A DNA stretch of 64,000 nt from Peteryoungia algae (GCF_030369675.1 NZ_CP128477.1:496001-560000), one strand, 5' to 3'. Shown: positions 37,875 through 48,146, counted from the first letter of the stretch. Program-made: numbers and translations. Notes: generated by a model not told the origin, from the letters alone.

Positions 37875-39167
37875 TTAAAGCGAGTGCACGCATCGGCCGG
37901 CGACATAGGTCGCAACGGCCCGGCCCGAAAAGCGGGCATCTTCGAATGGCGTGTTCTTCGAGCGCGCAAGCAGGCTGTCGCGCGACACGAGCCACGGCTC
38001 ATCGAGGTCAACAAGGGTGATGTCGCCAGGCGCACCCTGTTTCAGCGTGCCGCCGGGCAGGCCGAAGATCTCTGCCGGCCGCGTCGACATGGCATCGATC
38101 AGCCGCATCAGCGGCACCTGGCCGGCATGGTGCAGGCGAAGCGCGGCCGCCAGCATCGTCTCGAGCCCGATCGCACCGTCCGCCGCCTCGCCGAAGGGCA
38201 AACGCTTGGTATCGACATCCTGCGGATCATGCGAGGACACGATGATGTCGATCTGCCCCTTCGCGAGCGCATCGACCATGGCCATGCGGTCGTCTTCCGA
38301 GCGCAGCGGCGGATAGAGCTTGAAGAAGCTCCGGTACTCGCCGATGTCGTTTTCGTTGAGGCTCAGATGGTTGATCGAGATGCCGCAGGTGACCTTGGCG
38401 CCGCGCTTGCGGGCAACTTCGATCGCCTCGACCGATTCCGGCACCGAGATCTGCGAGGCGTGGTATTTCGCGCGGGTCAGGGCTGCGATGCGCAGGTCCC
38501 GTTCCAGCGGAATGATCTCGGTTTCGCGCGGGATGCCGCCGAGCCCGAGCCAGCTTGCGAGCAGTCCTTCGTTCATCACGCCGTTCGCGGCCAGATACTT
38601 CTCGCGGGTTTCAAGCGCGATAACGGCGCCGAATTCGCGGGCGTAAGTCATGGCCCGCCGCAGGACCTGCGTGTCATTGAGCCCGTAGCGACCATTGGTG
38701 AAGGCGACAGCTCCGGCTTGCTGCAGCAGTCCCATCTCCGTCATCTCGGCACTTTTCAGCCCCTTGGTCAGGGCCGCCGCCGGATAGACGTTGACGTCGG
38801 CCGTGTCGCGGGCGGTCTTCTTGACGAATTCGACGAGCGCGATGTCGTCGATGACCGGATCCGTTTCCGGCATCATGATGAAGGAGGTGATGCCGCCGGC
38901 CGCTGCCGCACGGCTCGCGGACGCGATCGTCTCGCGGTGCTCGGCACCCGGTTCCCCGACGAAGACGCGCGCATCGACCAGACCCGGAATGGCGGTCAGG
39001 CCCCGGGCATCGCGGATTTCGGCACCTTCCGGCGCGCCTTGGTTCTGCGCATCGGCGCCGGAGGCGACGATCAGCCCGTCATGGCCGACGATGATGGTGC
39101 CGACTTCGTCGAGCCCGCGCGAGGGATCGAGGATCCGTGCATTCTTGAGGACAAGCGGCTTTTTCAT
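37875..39167 (-). CDS. pyrX: Dihydroorotase-like subunit, probably non-catalytic (PyrC'/PyrX)
   Basis: This 430-aa amidohydrolase-fold protein aligns with class I dihydroorotase but has lost key catalytic residues. The usual D-x-H-V-H-x-R metal site reads DARVFVG at residues 65-71, so both His and the Arg are replaced. The usual TDHAPH segment reads SSHDPQ at 311-316, so the catalytic Asp is missing. In Pseudomonas and relatives such a pseudo-dihydroorotase is a structural partner needed for aspartate transcarbamoylase assembly. Here it overlaps pyrB by four bases, which fits that role. A true dihydroorotase should be encoded elsewhere. Confidence 0.88.
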   Translation of the reverse strand: MKKPLVLKNARILDPSRGLDEVGTIIVGHDGLIVASGADAQNQGAPEGAEIRDARGLTAIPGLVDARVFVGEPGAEHRETIASASRAAAAGGITSFIMMPETDPVIDDIALVEFVKKTARDTADVNVYPAAALTKGLKSAEMTEMGLLQQAGAVAFTNGRYGLNDTQVLRRAMTYAREFGAVIALETREKYLAANGVMNEGLLASWLGLGGIPRETEIIPLERDLRIAALTRAKYHASQISVPESVEAIEVARKRGAKVTCGISINHLSLNENDIGEYRSFFKLYPPLRSEDDRMAMVDALAKGQIDIIVSSHDPQDVDTKRLPFGEAADGAIGLETMLAAALRLHHAGQVPLMRLIDAMSTRPAEIFGLPGGTLKQGAPGDITLVDLDEPWLVSRDSLLARSKNTPFEDARFSGRAVATYVAGRCVHSL

Positions 39168-40120
39168 GCGCCCATTCCCTCCGAACGCGGACCCTGGTTC
39201 TGCGAGACCAGCAGCGTCTCCATGACGGCCATGCGCACGGCCACCCCCATCTCGACCTGGCTCTCGATCACGCTCTGCGGTCCATCGGCCACTTCCGAGG
39301 CAATCTCGACGCCGCGGTTCATCGGACCCGGATGCATCACGAGCGCATCTTCTTTCGCAGCCTTCAGCTTTTCGGCATCCAGGCCATAAAAATGGAAGTA
39401 TTCGCGCACCGAAGGCACGAAGGAACCGGACATGCGCTCGCGCTGCAGGCGGAGCATCATGACGACGTCGGCATCCTTGAGACCTTCCTTCATGTCGTGG
39501 AAGACCTCGCAGCCCATGTCGGCGATCCCGGCCGGCAGCAGTGTCGCGGGCGCCACCACCCGGACACGGGCACCCATGGCATTGAGCAACAGGATGTTGG
39601 AGCGCGCGACGCGCGAATGCAGCACGTCGCCGCAGATCGCGACGATGATGCGGGACAGCTTGCCTCTGGCGCGGCGGATGGTGAGCGCGTCGAGCAGCGC
39701 CTGCGTCGGATGCTCGTGCTGGCCGTCACCGGCATTGACCACCGAGCAGGCGACCTTCTGCGAAAGAAGGGCAGCGGCACCCGCCGAGGAATGCCGCACG
39801 ACGAGCACATCCGGTCGCATGGCATTCAGCGTCATGGCCGTGTCGATCAGCGTTTCGCCCTTTTTGACGGATGAATTGCCGACCGACATGTTCATCACGT
39901 CGGCGCCAAGGCGTTTGCCCGCAAGCTCGAAGGAGGCTTGCGTTCGCGTCGAGGCTTCGAAGAACAGGTTGATCTGGGTGAGGCCACGCAGCGTGGAAGT
40001 CTTCTTCTCCCGCTGGCGGCTGATTTTGACGGCTTCGTCTGCCTTGTCGAGGAGGAACGTTATGTCCTGCTCGGTAAGGCCTTTGATGCCGATAAGATGG
40101 CGATGGGGAAAGAAGACCAA
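39164..40120 (-). CDS. pyrB: Aspartate carbamoyltransferase catalytic subunit
   Basis: PyrB (318 aa) makes carbamoyl-aspartate in pyrimidine synthesis. The carbamoyl-phosphate site [15 protein letters not shown] is near residue 53, and the [12 protein letters not shown] and [12 protein letters not shown] motifs are present. The frame extends upstream, but a TTG at 40120 with AGGAGG seven bases before it gives the normal N-terminus and lies about 20 bases after a predicted transcription start. The stop overlaps the pyrX start (ATGA). Confidence 0.93.
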   Translation of the reverse strand: MVFFPHRHLIGIKGLTEQDITFLLDKADEAVKISRQREKKTSTLRGLTQINLFFEASTRTQASFELAGKRLGADVMNMSVGNSSVKKGETLIDTAMTLNAMRPDVLVVRHSSAGAAALLSQKVACSVVNAGDGQHEHPTQALLDALTIRRARGKLSRIIVAICGDVLHSRVARSNILLLNAMGARVRVVAPATLLPAGIADMGCEVFHDMKEGLKDADVVMMLRLQRERMSGSFVPSVREYFHFYGLDAEKLKAAKEDALVMHPGPMNRGVEIASEVADGPQSVIESQVEMGVAVRMAVMETLLVSQNQGPRSEGMGA

Positions 40121-40147
40121 TGGACGTCCTCCTGAGATGTCACGCGG

Positions 40148-40176
40148 TCTATAAAGTGTGGGATCGGGCCGGGCAA
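40148..40176 (-). promoter_or_regulatory. Predicted promoter of pyrB-pyrX
   Basis: On the minus strand TTGCCC (40176-40171) and TATAGA (40153-40148) are separated by 17 bases. Transcription would start near 40141, leaving a leader of about 20 bases, too short for an attenuator. Confidence 0.5.
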
Positions 40177-40341
40177 GCACATGCTAGGTGGATTGACGCG
40201 CGGTCCCCATGTAATAGGAGCGGAGGGACGGTAGGGGACACCGGCGCAGCAGGCGCCCTGGAGGCTTCTGCCGCATTGGAAATTATGAAGGCAAGGCGTT
40301 GGCGGGACGACGTGCGTCTTCTCACAAGATCGGCAGGATTG

Positions 40342-41985
40342 ATGAACCGGACTGAAGAAAAACTCGCAGCGCTGAACCAGCCCAAGCCTTGGTCCGGCGT
40401 CAACGCCTATCGCTCCGATCCGCTGCTCGTCGATCTGACCTCGTCTCTCTCGCGTCCGCTGCGCGAGGAATACGACGTCATTGGCAAATATGTGACCTCG
40501 CCTGAAGCCCAGGAACTGGCCCGCATGGCCAATGCCAGCCCGCCTCAGCTCAGAACCCACGGCGTGCGCGGCGAACGTCTTGACGTTGTCGAGTTTCACC
40601 CGGCCTGGCATGCCCTCATGCGTCGCTCGATGGCCTCAGGCCTGCATTCCTCCGTCTGGGAAAATGCGCCGGAAGCCCGCGGCCACGAACACAAGGCCCG
40701 CGCCGTCCGCTTCTTCCTGACGGCCCAGCTCGAATCGGGGCATCTCTGCCCGCTGACCATGACCAGCGCTTCGGTCGCAGCCCTTGTTGCCTCCCCGGCC
40801 GTGCAGAAGGAATGGACGCCGCGCATCCTGTCGCGCAAATACGACAGCAGCAACAAGCCGCCGATGCAGAAGACTGCCGTGACAATCGGCATGGGAATGA
40901 CGGAAAAGCAGGGCGGCACGGATGTGCGCACCAATACCACCACCGGAGAACGGGTGGGCGAGGGGATCTACCGTCTCTCCGGCCACAAATGGTTCATGTC
41001 GGCCCCGATGAGCGATGCCTTCGTCATGCTCGCGCAGACCAAGGACGGCATGGGCTGCTTCCTGGTGCCACGCCTTCTGGAGGATGGCTCGGCCAACGGG
41101 CTCGAATTCCAGCGCCTGAAGGACAAGCTCGGCAACCGTTCCAACGCCTCCTCCGAGGTCGAATTCGCCGAAACCTTCGGCTTCCTCCTCGGTTCGCCCG
41201 GCGACGGCGTGCGCACCATCCTCGATATGGTTACGCTGACCCGCCTCGATTGCGCGCTCTCCTCTGCCGGCATGATGCGCGCCTCCATGGCCGAGGCCAT
41301 TCACCACGTCCGCGGCCGCGTCGTTTTTGGCAAGGCGCTGATCGATCAGCCGATGATGACGCGTGTTCTGGCCGACATGGCGCTCGACGTTGCGGCCGCG
41401 ACGGCGCTTGCCTTCCGTCTCGCCGACAGCTTCGACAAGGCGCGGGAAAACCCGGTCGATGCGGCTTACGCCCGCGTCATGACGCCGGTTGCCAAATACT
41501 GGATCTGCAAGATCGCGCCAGGATTGATCTACGAAGCCATGGAATGCATCGGCGGCAGCGGCTATGTCGAGGAGCGGCCGATTGCGCGCCACTACCGCGA
41601 AGCCCCGGTGAACGCGATCTGGGAAGGCTCCGGCAATGTCATGGCGCTGGATGTCTTGCGGGTCTTGAGCCGTGGCAAGGATCTCTTCGAAACACTCTTC
41701 GCCGGCCTTGAGCGGGATCTCGGTCCGTCCGGCAAGAAGACCGTCGAAGTCCTGCGCGCAGCGACGGCTCTTGCCGAACGCGACGAGGCCGCCGGCCGAC
41801 TGCTTATCGAGCAGCTGGCACTCGCGGCCGGTGCCGCCGAGCTTTACCGACTGGGCGCCGGCAAGATCGCCGATGCCTTCCTCGAATCACGCCTCGCCGG
41901 CGGCTGGCGCCATACCTATGGCGTGCTCGATGCGCGCTTCGATTCTCGCTATGTGCTCGACCTGCTCTATCCGCCCGCCACCTGA
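40342..41985 (+). CDS. AidB-like acyl-CoA dehydrogenase
   Basis: This 547-aa flavoprotein has the AidB subgroup's long N-terminal extension (LNQPKPWSGVNAYRSDP near residue 9), the acyl-CoA dehydrogenase middle domain (IGMGMTEKQGGTDVRTN) and the C-terminal helical bundle with ECIGGSGYVEE. E. coli AidB belongs to the alkylation (Ada) response and binds DNA; the substrate here is unknown. The frame is open from 40120, but the ATG at 40342 matches the family start. It is divergent from pyrB and convergent with the transporter gene, overlapping it by 19 bp. Confidence 0.86.
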   Translation: MNRTEEKLAALNQPKPWSGVNAYRSDPLLVDLTSSLSRPLREEYDVIGKYVTSPEAQELARMANASPPQLRTHGVRGERLDVVEFHPAWHALMRRSMASGLHSSVWENAPEARGHEHKARAVRFFLTAQLESGHLCPLTMTSASVAALVASPAVQKEWTPRILSRKYDSSNKPPMQKTAVTIGMGMTEKQGGTDVRTNTTTGERVGEGIYRLSGHKWFMSAPMSDAFVMLAQTKDGMGCFLVPRLLEDGSANGLEFQRLKDKLGNRSNASSEVEFAETFGFLLGSPGDGVRTILDMVTLTRLDCALSSAGMMRASMAEAIHHVRGRVVFGKALIDQPMMTRVLADMALDVAAATALAFRLADSFDKARENPVDAAYARVMTPVAKYWICKIAPGLIYEAMECIGGSGYVEERPIARHYREAPVNAIWEGSGNVMALDVLRVLSRGKDLFETLFAGLERDLGPSGKKTVEVLRAATALAERDEAAGRLLIEQLALAAGAAELYRLGAGKIADAFLESRLAGGWRHTYGVLDARFDSRYVLDLLYPPAT

Positions 41986-42902
41986 GCGGCGAGATAGAGC
42001 ATGACAGGGATGGTGAAGAAAGCCGCGACTGTCTGCACGGTGGCCGCTGCCGCATAGAGGTCGGCATCGCCGCCCATCTGCTTGGCCAGCACATAGCCGT
42101 TCATCGCCGTAGGAACGGCTGCCCCCAGCGCAACCATCACCACGATTTCACCGGAAAGACCGAAGGTGAGGGCGAGGCTGACGGCAACGACCGGGAACAC
42201 GATCAGCTTCAGCATGACCGTGAGCAGGACGCTCGGCTGTGGCTTCAGCGCGTCCGCGATCCGCAGCCCTGCACCAACAGTGACCAGCCCCAGCCCGAGG
42301 GAAGCGCTCGCGATGAGATCGACCGCCGTCATGAATGGTGCGTAGACCGTCCAGCCGGAGAGGTTCACCACGACGCCGGCGGCGGCACCGATGATGATGG
42401 GATTGGTGATGATCTTGAAGGCGAATGTCTTGAAATTGCGGCTTTCCCCTGAGAACCACACCATGATCCCGACATTGATCAGGTTCAGCGGCACGATAAT
42501 GGACGCCATGATGACCGCGATGACCGTCAGCCCCATGGTCCCGGTCAGTTTCTCCGCAATGGCGAGCGCCATGAAGCCGTTCCAGCGCGTCGAGGTCTGA
42601 AAGACGGAGGTATAGGCCGGGCCTCCCATGCCGCTCCTCTTCAGGAGCGGCCAGCAAGCCAGTACGATCCCCGTCATCACGCCGACGGCAAGCAGGGAGA
42701 CGATGCCGACGCTGCCGCTGTCCGTCGCGGAGAAATCTGCGGTCGAAAGCGTCTGGAAGAGCAGGGCAGGGAAAAGCACGAAATAGCCGAACTGCTCGAG
42801 CCCTCCCCAGAAGCTCGCGTTGATCAAGGGTGTACGCTTGAGCACGACCCCGAGAATCACAAGCAGGAAGATGGGCAGGATGCTTTCGAAGATGATGAGC
42901 AT
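41967..42902 (-). CDS. AEC family transporter (auxin efflux carrier type)
   Basis: This 311-aa membrane protein has about ten hydrophobic segments in two halves and the family's N-terminus (ESILPIFLLVILGVVLKRT). In bacteria such proteins carry small carboxylates such as malonate or malate; the substrate cannot be predicted. The ATG at 42902 opens the first transmembrane helix. It is convergent with the AidB-like gene. Confidence 0.82.
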   Translation of the reverse strand: MLIIFESILPIFLLVILGVVLKRTPLINASFWGGLEQFGYFVLFPALLFQTLSTADFSATDSGSVGIVSLLAVGVMTGIVLACWPLLKRSGMGGPAYTSVFQTSTRWNGFMALAIAEKLTGTMGLTVIAVIMASIIVPLNLINVGIMVWFSGESRNFKTFAFKIITNPIIIGAAAGVVVNLSGWTVYAPFMTAVDLIASASLGLGLVTVGAGLRIADALKPQPSVLLTVMLKLIVFPVVAVSLALTFGLSGEIVVMVALGAAVPTAMNGYVLAKQMGGDADLYAAAATVQTVAAFFTIPVMLYLAAQVAGG

Positions 42903-43104
42903 GACAGGTCCAAAATGGCAGGCAGGGAGCCGTAGCCCCGGAGATCCGCGCAAACAATCGAAAAACGTGTCTCGGCGACATTTTTGACCAAGTCACTGAA
43001 ACTGCTCATCCACAGGCGCCGTTAACCTTAACAAAGGGTTTACGTTGCGCCTTGGCGCCGAACCGGCCACCTTTTGCATGGGACAGACGTTAAAGGGTAG
43101 AGTG

Positions 43105-43290
43105 GTGACGGACGCGCTTTTGGCACGACCGATGGCGACCATCATGATGATGGTGTTTTTCTCGGGGCTGGCGCTCGACATCGCCGTCCCGGCGGCCGTG
43201 CTCAGCGTGATGGCGTCACTGAAATGGCTGGTGGAAAACTGGCCGGCGGCAAATGATTTGCCGTTCGATCAAAAGGCGGAAACGGCATGA
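43105..43290 (+). CDS. Small membrane protein, function unknown
   Basis: This frame encodes about 61 residues with one strong hydrophobic segment (ATIMMMVFFSGLALDIAVPAA) and a polar end. It overlaps the next gene by four bases (ATGA), so they form a pair. The start is uncertain: tandem GTG codons at 43102/43105 follow an AAAGGG site, while an ATG at 43078 would add nine residues. The upstream region holds TTAACCTTAAC, reminiscent of CtrA half-sites. Confidence 0.55.
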   Translation: MTDALLARPMATIMMMVFFSGLALDIAVPAAVLSVMASLKWLVENWPAANDLPFDQKAETA

Positions 43291-43622
43291 AGACACTTCT
43301 GCTCTTGTGGGCATTGCCCATCACGATCCTCGGCGCCTGGTACGGTCTGTCCTATTACAACATGAGCTTCGGCATCTTCATGCTGACGCGCGACGCGCAT
43401 GACCTCGTCTTCCAGATCTACGGAAACGTGCTGGGCATTGCGCCCGAAACGATACCGCCGCTGGTCGCGCGCGCCATCATCGTCGACAGCCTGATTCTCT
43501 TCGCGATCATCGGCTTTCGCCGCCGCAGGCAGATCAAGGCCTGGTGGTTGGCACGTCAGGCAAAATCGTCTGACGTGTCGGACATGCGGGCGAGCCCCGA
43601 AAGCCTGTCCAGCGCACCCTGA
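43287..43622 (+). CDS. DUF6105-like small membrane protein
   Basis: This 111-aa protein has an N-terminal helix ([19 protein letters not shown]) and a second helix near residue 70 ([14 protein letters not shown]), then a basic RRRR-type stretch. I associate this layout with DUF6105, known in Rhizobiales. It is translationally coupled to the preceding small membrane protein. Its last 67 bases overlap the 3' end of ruvX on the other strand. Confidence 0.6.
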   Translation: MKTLLLLWALPITILGAWYGLSYYNMSFGIFMLTRDAHDLVFQIYGNVLGIAPETIPPLVARAIIVDSLILFAIIGFRRRRQIKAWWLARQAKSSDVSDMRASPESLSSAP

Positions 43623-44053
43623 AGAATGAAGCTCGCAGCAGCGGAATCGATCCGTTCGCTGCGCTTGGCCCGCGACACATCCATCTCGAGCAGCGCCCGT
43701 TCCGCAGCCACCGTCGACAGCCGCTCGTCCCAGTAGACGAAGGGAATGTCGGTCTTCTCCGACATCGAGCGCACGAAAGCACGGGTTGCCTGCACGCGCG
43801 GCCCCGACGAGCCGTCCATGTTGACCGGCAGGCCGATCACGAAGGCAACGATCTTTTCCTTCGCCGCGAAGGCCAGAAGCACTTCGGCATCCTGAGTGAA
43901 TTTCACCCGCTTAATAACAGGGCGAGGGGTGGCGAAGCGGCGACCGAGATCGGAGGCCGATAGCCCGATCGTCTTCGTGCCGAGGTCGAGCCCGGCAATC
44001 GCCTCGCCGGGTTGCAACCGTTCCGCCAGTTCCTCGATCGTCAGTGTCGCCAT
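43556..44053 (-). CDS. ruvX: Holliday junction resolvase RuvX (YqgF)
   Basis: This 165-aa RNase H-fold nuclease is implicated in 16S rRNA 5'-end processing and Holliday-junction cleavage. The first catalytic Asp is in [15 protein letters not shown] near residue 22; [11 protein letters not shown] and VYWDERLST carry the conserved middle and later residues, and the final Asp is in [11 protein letters not shown]. The ATG at 44053 is chosen over an upstream extension. It overlaps the convergent DUF6105-like gene. Confidence 0.9.
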   Translation of the reverse strand: MATLTIEELAERLQPGEAIAGLDLGTKTIGLSASDLGRRFATPRPVIKRVKFTQDAEVLLAFAAKEKIVAFVIGLPVNMDGSSGPRVQATRAFVRSMSEKTDIPFVYWDERLSTVAAERALLEMDVSRAKRSERIDSAAASFILQGALDRLSGLARMSDTSDDFA

Positions 44054-44072
44054 GATCTCGCCTGTCCGGTGG

Positions 44073-44369
44073 TCAGCGCTTGCGCACGAATTCGGTGCGA
44101 AGCACGAGGCCCTTGATCGCATCGTGCCGGCAATCGATGTGCTCCGGATCGTCGGTGAGGCGGATGGAGCGGATGACCGTGCCCTGCTTCAGCGTCTGGC
44201 CCGCACCCTTGACCTTGAGGTCCTTGATCAGGACCACCGAATCGCCATCGGCAAGCTCGGTTCCGGATGCGTCGCGGGCCACGGGTTTGGCCGCGGCCGC
44301 CGCGGCAACTTCGGACGCCGGACGCCATTCGCCGGTTGCCTCGTCATACACGTAGTCGTCATCGGCCAT
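44073..44369 (-). CDS. PhnA-domain protein (YjdM C-terminal type)
   Basis: This 98-aa protein has the PhnA/YjdM C-terminal domain ([20 protein letters not shown] near residue 42 and [20 protein letters not shown]). Despite the name it is not directly tied to phosphonate breakdown. The N-terminal zinc ribbon of the longer form is absent and replaced by an acidic, Ala-rich stretch. It lies 19 bases upstream of ruvX on the same strand. Confidence 0.78.
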   Translation of the reverse strand: MADDDYVYDEATGEWRPASEVAAAAAAKPVARDASGTELADGDSVVLIKDLKVKGAGQTLKQGTVIRSIRLTDDPEHIDCRHDAIKGLVLRTEFVRKR

Positions 44370-44514
44370 GGTCGGTCCTTCCTTGCGCTGAGCGCTACGG
44401 CTGTCATGCTCGTCGCTTAGACCAGCATAGGCAGAGAAGCAACTCGGCCGCCCGTTGCCGAAGGGGCCGCTTGCCATATATTGCAGACGACAGTCAAAGA
44501 CCGGAGACGCACCT

Positions 44515-45219
44515 ATGAAAATCACCTGGCTCGGCCACGCCGCCTTCCGCCTCGATTCGGCCAAGGCATCGATCCTCATCGATCCCTTTCTGACCGATAA
44601 CCCGGGCTTCGCCGGTCTCGACCTCAAGGACATGACCAAGGGTGTCACGCACATCCTCCTGACCCATGGACATGGCGATCATGTCGGCGACACGGTTCAG
44701 CTCGCCGGGGAGACCGGTGCCACGGTCCTCGCCAATGCCGATCTTGCTGCATGGCTTGGCACCAAGGGCGTCGACAAGCTTGAAATGGGCAATACCGGCG
44801 GCACGGTAAATTTCGAAGGTTTCAGCGTCACCTTCACCAATGCCCTTCACTCCTCGGCCCAGATTACCGAAGACGGCGTCTCCCACGCGCTTGGCAATGC
44901 CAACGGCCTGATGATGCATTTCGAGGACGAGGCCTCCGTCCTGCACATGGGAGACACCGACATCTTCTCCGACATGAAGCTGATCAACGAATTGCACCAG
45001 CCGGATGTCGGCATCGTGCCGATCGGTGACCGCTTCACCATGGGCGGCGCGGTCGCGGCACTGGCCTGCCAGCGGTTTTTCGACTTCAAGACGGCGATCC
45101 CGTGCCATTACGGGTCCTTCCCGATCATCGACCAGACGCCGGAAAAATTCGTCGCCGGCATGGACGGCACGCGCACCCGTGTAGCCACCCCGCAGGCCGG
45201 TTCGGCCATCGAGGTCTGA
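44515..45219 (+). CDS. Metal-dependent hydrolase, UPF0173 family
   Basis: This 234-aa metallo-beta-lactamase-fold protein begins [20 protein letters not shown] and carries the metal motif [10 protein letters not shown] near residue 57, with later ligands in [10 protein letters not shown] and a final His in [10 protein letters not shown]. The physiological substrate of UPF0173 proteins is not known. It is divergent from the PhnA-domain gene and lies 66 bp before gatC. Confidence 0.88.
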   Translation: MKITWLGHAAFRLDSAKASILIDPFLTDNPGFAGLDLKDMTKGVTHILLTHGHGDHVGDTVQLAGETGATVLANADLAAWLGTKGVDKLEMGNTGGTVNFEGFSVTFTNALHSSAQITEDGVSHALGNANGLMMHFEDEASVLHMGDTDIFSDMKLINELHQPDVGIVPIGDRFTMGGAVAALACQRFFDFKTAIPCHYGSFPIIDQTPEKFVAGMDGTRTRVATPQAGSAIEV

Positions 45220-45285
45220 CAATCCCCGTTGCTTCGGCGCCTGACGGCCATTATAGCGAAGAAAACAGCTTATCCGGAGAATGCC

Positions 45286-45573
45286 ATGTCTGTTGACCTC
45301 GCCACCGTCAAGCGCGTCGCGCGCCTTGCCCGCATCGCTGTCAGCGAGGAGGATGCCGCGCGCATGACCGGGGAGCTGAACGGCATTCTCGGTTTTGTCG
45401 AGCAGCTCGACGAGGTCGACGTGACAGGCGTGGAGCCGATGACGTCGGTCATGCCCATGGCGATGAAGAAGCGCGCCGACATTGTGACCGACGGCGACAA
45501 GGCGGACGCCATCGTCGCCAACGCGCCGGCCACCGACCGCAATTTCTTCCAGGTGCCGAAGGTCGTCGAATAA
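45286..45573 (+). CDS. gatC: Asp-tRNA(Asn)/Glu-tRNA(Gln) amidotransferase subunit C
   Basis: GatC (95 aa) is the small stabilising subunit of GatCAB. The helical N-terminus [20 protein letters not shown] and the conserved EPMTSVMPM segment are diagnostic. The ATG at 45286 has a good context (CGGAGA upstream). gatA follows 78 bp later, and gatB lies a further 2.5 kb on, past a small accessory cluster. Confidence 0.95.
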   Translation: MSVDLATVKRVARLARIAVSEEDAARMTGELNGILGFVEQLDEVDVTGVEPMTSVMPMAMKKRADIVTDGDKADAIVANAPATDRNFFQVPKVVE

Positions 45574-45651
45574 GATCCGGCATCAGCCCCCTGAGCCAGC
45601 CTCCCGAATTTCCCGCCCTGATCGGCGAAGACAGTCTGAAGTGAACCTGCC

Positions 45652-47133
45652 ATGAGCGAACTGACAAGCCTCACCATTGCCGAAGCCCGCGACAAACTCG
45701 CCGCCAAGGAGATCAAGGCCGTCGAACTGACGGATGCTTATCTCTCCGCGATCGAGGGAGCGAATGGCGCGCTGAACGCCTATGTTGCGGTCACGCCTGA
45801 GATCGCCCGCGACATGGCAAAGACATCCGACGCGCGCATTGCCGAGGGCAAGGCCGGCGTACTCGAAGGCATTCCGCTTGGCGTCAAGGATCTCTTCGCC
45901 ACCCGTGACGTCCACACCCAGGCCTGCAGCCACATCCTTGACGGCTTCAAGCCGAAATATGAATCGACCGTCACCCAGAACCTGTGGGATGCCGGCGCCG
46001 TGATGCTCGGCAAGCTCAACATGGACGAATTCGCCATGGGCTCGTCAAACGAGAGCTCGTATTACGGTCCCGCCGTCAACCCGTGGAAGGCTGAAGGCTC
46101 GGACGAGAAGCGCGTGCCCGGCGGTTCTTCCGGTGGTTCCGCTGTCGCCGTGGCGGCCAAGCTCTGCGCCGGCGCGACGGCAACCGATACAGGCGGCTCC
46201 ATCCGCCAGCCGGCCGCGTTCACCGGCACCGTCGGCATCAAGCCGACCTATGGCCGGTGCTCGCGCTTCGGGATTGTCGCGTTTGCCTCGTCGCTCGATC
46301 AGGCAGGCCCGATCGCCCGCGACGTCCGCGATGCTGCCATCCTGTTGAAGTCCATGGCCAGCATCGATCCGAAGGATACGACCTCGGTCGACCTGCCGGT
46401 GCCAGATTACGAGAAGGCCATCGGCGGCTCGGTAAAGGGCATGAAGATCGGCATTCCCAGGGAATACCGCATCGAGGGCATGTCCGAGGAAATCGAGGCC
46501 CTCTGGCAACAGGGCATCGCCTGGCTCAAGGAGGCCGGTGCCGAGATCGTCGACATATCCCTGCCGCACACGAAATATGCGCTGCCGGCCTACTACATCG
46601 TGGCACCCGCCGAAGCCTCGTCGAACCTCGCTCGCTATGACGGCGTCCGCTATGGTCTGCGTGTCGACGGCAAGGACATTGCCGACATGTATGAGAAGAC
46701 GCGCGCCGCCGGTTTCGGCAAGGAAGTCCAGCGCCGCATCATGATCGGCACCTATGTGCTCTCGGCCGGCTACTACGACGCCTATTACCTCAAGGCACAG
46801 AAGGTCCGCACGCTGATCAAGCGCGACTTCGAGCTTGCCTTCGAAGCCGGCGTGGATGCGATCCTCGCGCCCATTACTCCGTCCTCGGCCTTCGCCATCG
46901 GCGACAAGGAACTGGCGGCTGACCCGGTCAAGATGTACCAGCAGGACGTGTTCACCATCACGCTGAACATGGCGGGTCTGCCCGGGATCTCTGTTCCCGC
47001 CGGTCTCGACAGCAAGGGACTGCCGCTTGGCCTCCAGGTCATCGGCAAGCCCTTCGAGGAGGAAACCCTCTTCAAGACCGCCCACGTCATCGAACAGGCT
47101 GCCGGCAAGTTCACGCCGGCCAAGTGGTGGTAA
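45652..47133 (+). CDS. gatA: Asp-tRNA(Asn)/Glu-tRNA(Gln) amidotransferase subunit A
   Basis: GatA (493 aa) is the glutaminase subunit that supplies ammonia for converting Glu-tRNA(Gln) and Asp-tRNA(Asn). The amidase signature has the catalytic Lys in IPLGVKDLF, the cis-Ser segment in [14 protein letters not shown] and the nucleophilic Ser in TGGSIRQPA. The stop is overlapped by the GTG start of a GNAT gene. Confidence 0.96.
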   Translation: MSELTSLTIAEARDKLAAKEIKAVELTDAYLSAIEGANGALNAYVAVTPEIARDMAKTSDARIAEGKAGVLEGIPLGVKDLFATRDVHTQACSHILDGFKPKYESTVTQNLWDAGAVMLGKLNMDEFAMGSSNESSYYGPAVNPWKAEGSDEKRVPGGSSGGSAVAVAAKLCAGATATDTGGSIRQPAAFTGTVGIKPTYGRCSRFGIVAFASSLDQAGPIARDVRDAAILLKSMASIDPKDTTSVDLPVPDYEKAIGGSVKGMKIGIPREYRIEGMSEEIEALWQQGIAWLKEAGAEIVDISLPHTKYALPAYYIVAPAEASSNLARYDGVRYGLRVDGKDIADMYEKTRAAGFGKEVQRRIMIGTYVLSAGYYDAYYLKAQKVRTLIKRDFELAFEAGVDAILAPITPSSAFAIGDKELAADPVKMYQQDVFTITLNMAGLPGISVPAGLDSKGLPLGLQVIGKPFEEETLFKTAHVIEQAAGKFTPAKWW

Positions 47134-47609
47134 AGGACTTCGTCATCCGTGACATGGTCGCGGCCGATGCTGATAGTGTCGGCCGCGTCGGTTTTGATGC
47201 CTGGGCTGCCAATCCGGTGCTGAACGCCTTCGGCGTCGATATGATGGTCCGCATTCGCCTGAGCTTTCGTCGCTTTGCCCAGGAGCATTTCAGCCTGATC
47301 ACCATTGGTGAACTCGGTGGCGAAATCGCCGGTTGGACCGCTCGCGAAGGTGCGCGAGACTACATATCCGATCTCTGGGTGAGCCCCGTCCATCAGGGTC
47401 TCGGTATTGGCTCTGCCCTGGTCTCGGCGACGCTGCGCGAGATGCGCTCGGAGGGCCTGAAGAGGGCACGGATCGATACCCACGCCGCGAATGAAAGCGC
47501 CGTCCGGCTCTACCAGGATCTGGGGTTCTCCATCGTCTGGCGCGGCATGCAGCATTCACCGTCCATGGGTCTGATGGTCGAGAAGGTGAAGATGCAGCAG
47601 GTGTTTTAG
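47124..47609 (+). CDS. GNAT family N-acetyltransferase (paralogue 1)
   Basis: This 161-aa protein has the acetyl-CoA-binding motif A in [17 protein letters not shown] and the C-terminal [20 protein letters not shown] segment. It starts at one of two tandem GTG codons overlapping the gatA stop, so it is translationally coupled to gatA. It is clearly related to the GNAT at 48.7 kb (shared IAGW.ARE, ISD.W..P and THA.N patterns). Substrate unknown. Confidence 0.82.
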   Translation: MVVKDFVIRDMVAADADSVGRVGFDAWAANPVLNAFGVDMMVRIRLSFRRFAQEHFSLITIGELGGEIAGWTAREGARDYISDLWVSPVHQGLGIGSALVSATLREMRSEGLKRARIDTHAANESAVRLYQDLGFSIVWRGMQHSPSMGLMVEKVKMQQVF

Positions 47610-47863
47610 CGGGAGCGACGGCGCTCGCTCTCCATGTAAGCCTTTAGGACGGCGTTCATTCGTGTCTGATAACCCTTGCCCTGCCCGCGGAACCACTCAA
47701 GCACGTCCCGGTCGAGCCGGACGGTGATTTGCGTTTTGGCCGATGGCGTAACGAGTGCCGCGGTTTCGAAGAACGTGTCATCGAGCTCCGGGATATCGCT
47801 ATAATCAATGTCCGCGTCCGACCGCGACTGAAGCTCCTTAAGGCGAGCGGCGGAGATGGTCAT
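47606..47863 (-). CDS. brnA: BrnA-type antitoxin
   Basis: This 85-aa protein has a disordered acidic N-terminal half with DIDYSDIPELDD followed by a ribbon-helix-helix-like DNA-binding domain (QITVRLDRDVLEWFRGQGKG and MNAVLKAYMESE). This is the BrnA (DUF4415) layout. It overlaps the 3' end of its cognate brnT by 26 bases, the normal toxin-first order. It is expected to bind the toxin and repress the operon. It is intact although the toxin is frameshifted. Confidence 0.88.
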   Translation of the reverse strand: MTISAARLKELQSRSDADIDYSDIPELDDTFFETAALVTPSAKTQITVRLDRDVLEWFRGQGKGYQTRMNAVLKAYMESERRRSR

Positions 47864-48121
47864 GATACTTCTGCCTTTCTTTGCGGTTCGCGAGACGAGC
47901 TGAGATGATCCGGGTCACGTCGCCTCGGAGTGTATGGACGACGACAACGACGATCAATTTCTCGATGGTGCCGATGCTGGTATAGCGGGTCTCGCCATAA
48001 TCACGACGGTTGTCGACGCCGGTCAGAACGTCGCCTTCGAAGATCAAACGGGCTTCTCGAACGAGATCCCGTACTTGATCTGGTTAGCGATATTCTTCGC
48101 GGCGTCCCACTCATAGCCCAT
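47838..48121 (-). pseudogene. brnT: BrnT-type ribonuclease toxin, frameshifted
   Basis: From the ATG at 48121 the frame encodes GYEWDAAKNIANQIKYGISF, a typical BrnT N-terminus, and then hits a stop after 25 residues. The remainder (EARLIFEGDVLTGVDNRRDY and onward through RIISARLANRKER) continues in another frame. Adding one base near 48055 (CTTCTC to CTTCCTC on the + strand) restores a single 94-95-residue BrnT. The toxin is therefore probably inactive, unless the shift is a sequencing error. Both catalytic-region segments survive in the second frame. Confidence 0.85.
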
Positions 48122-48132
48122 GACGCATTGTA

Positions 48133-48146
48133 ACTACACTTGTAGT
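48133..48146 (-). promoter_or_regulatory. Putative BrnTA autoregulatory operator
   Basis: ACTACA-CT-TGTAGT is a perfect inverted repeat 12 bases upstream of the brnT start. BrnA antitoxins repress their own promoters by binding such palindromes, so this is the likely site; the match to a known BrnA site was not tested. Confidence 0.5.
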
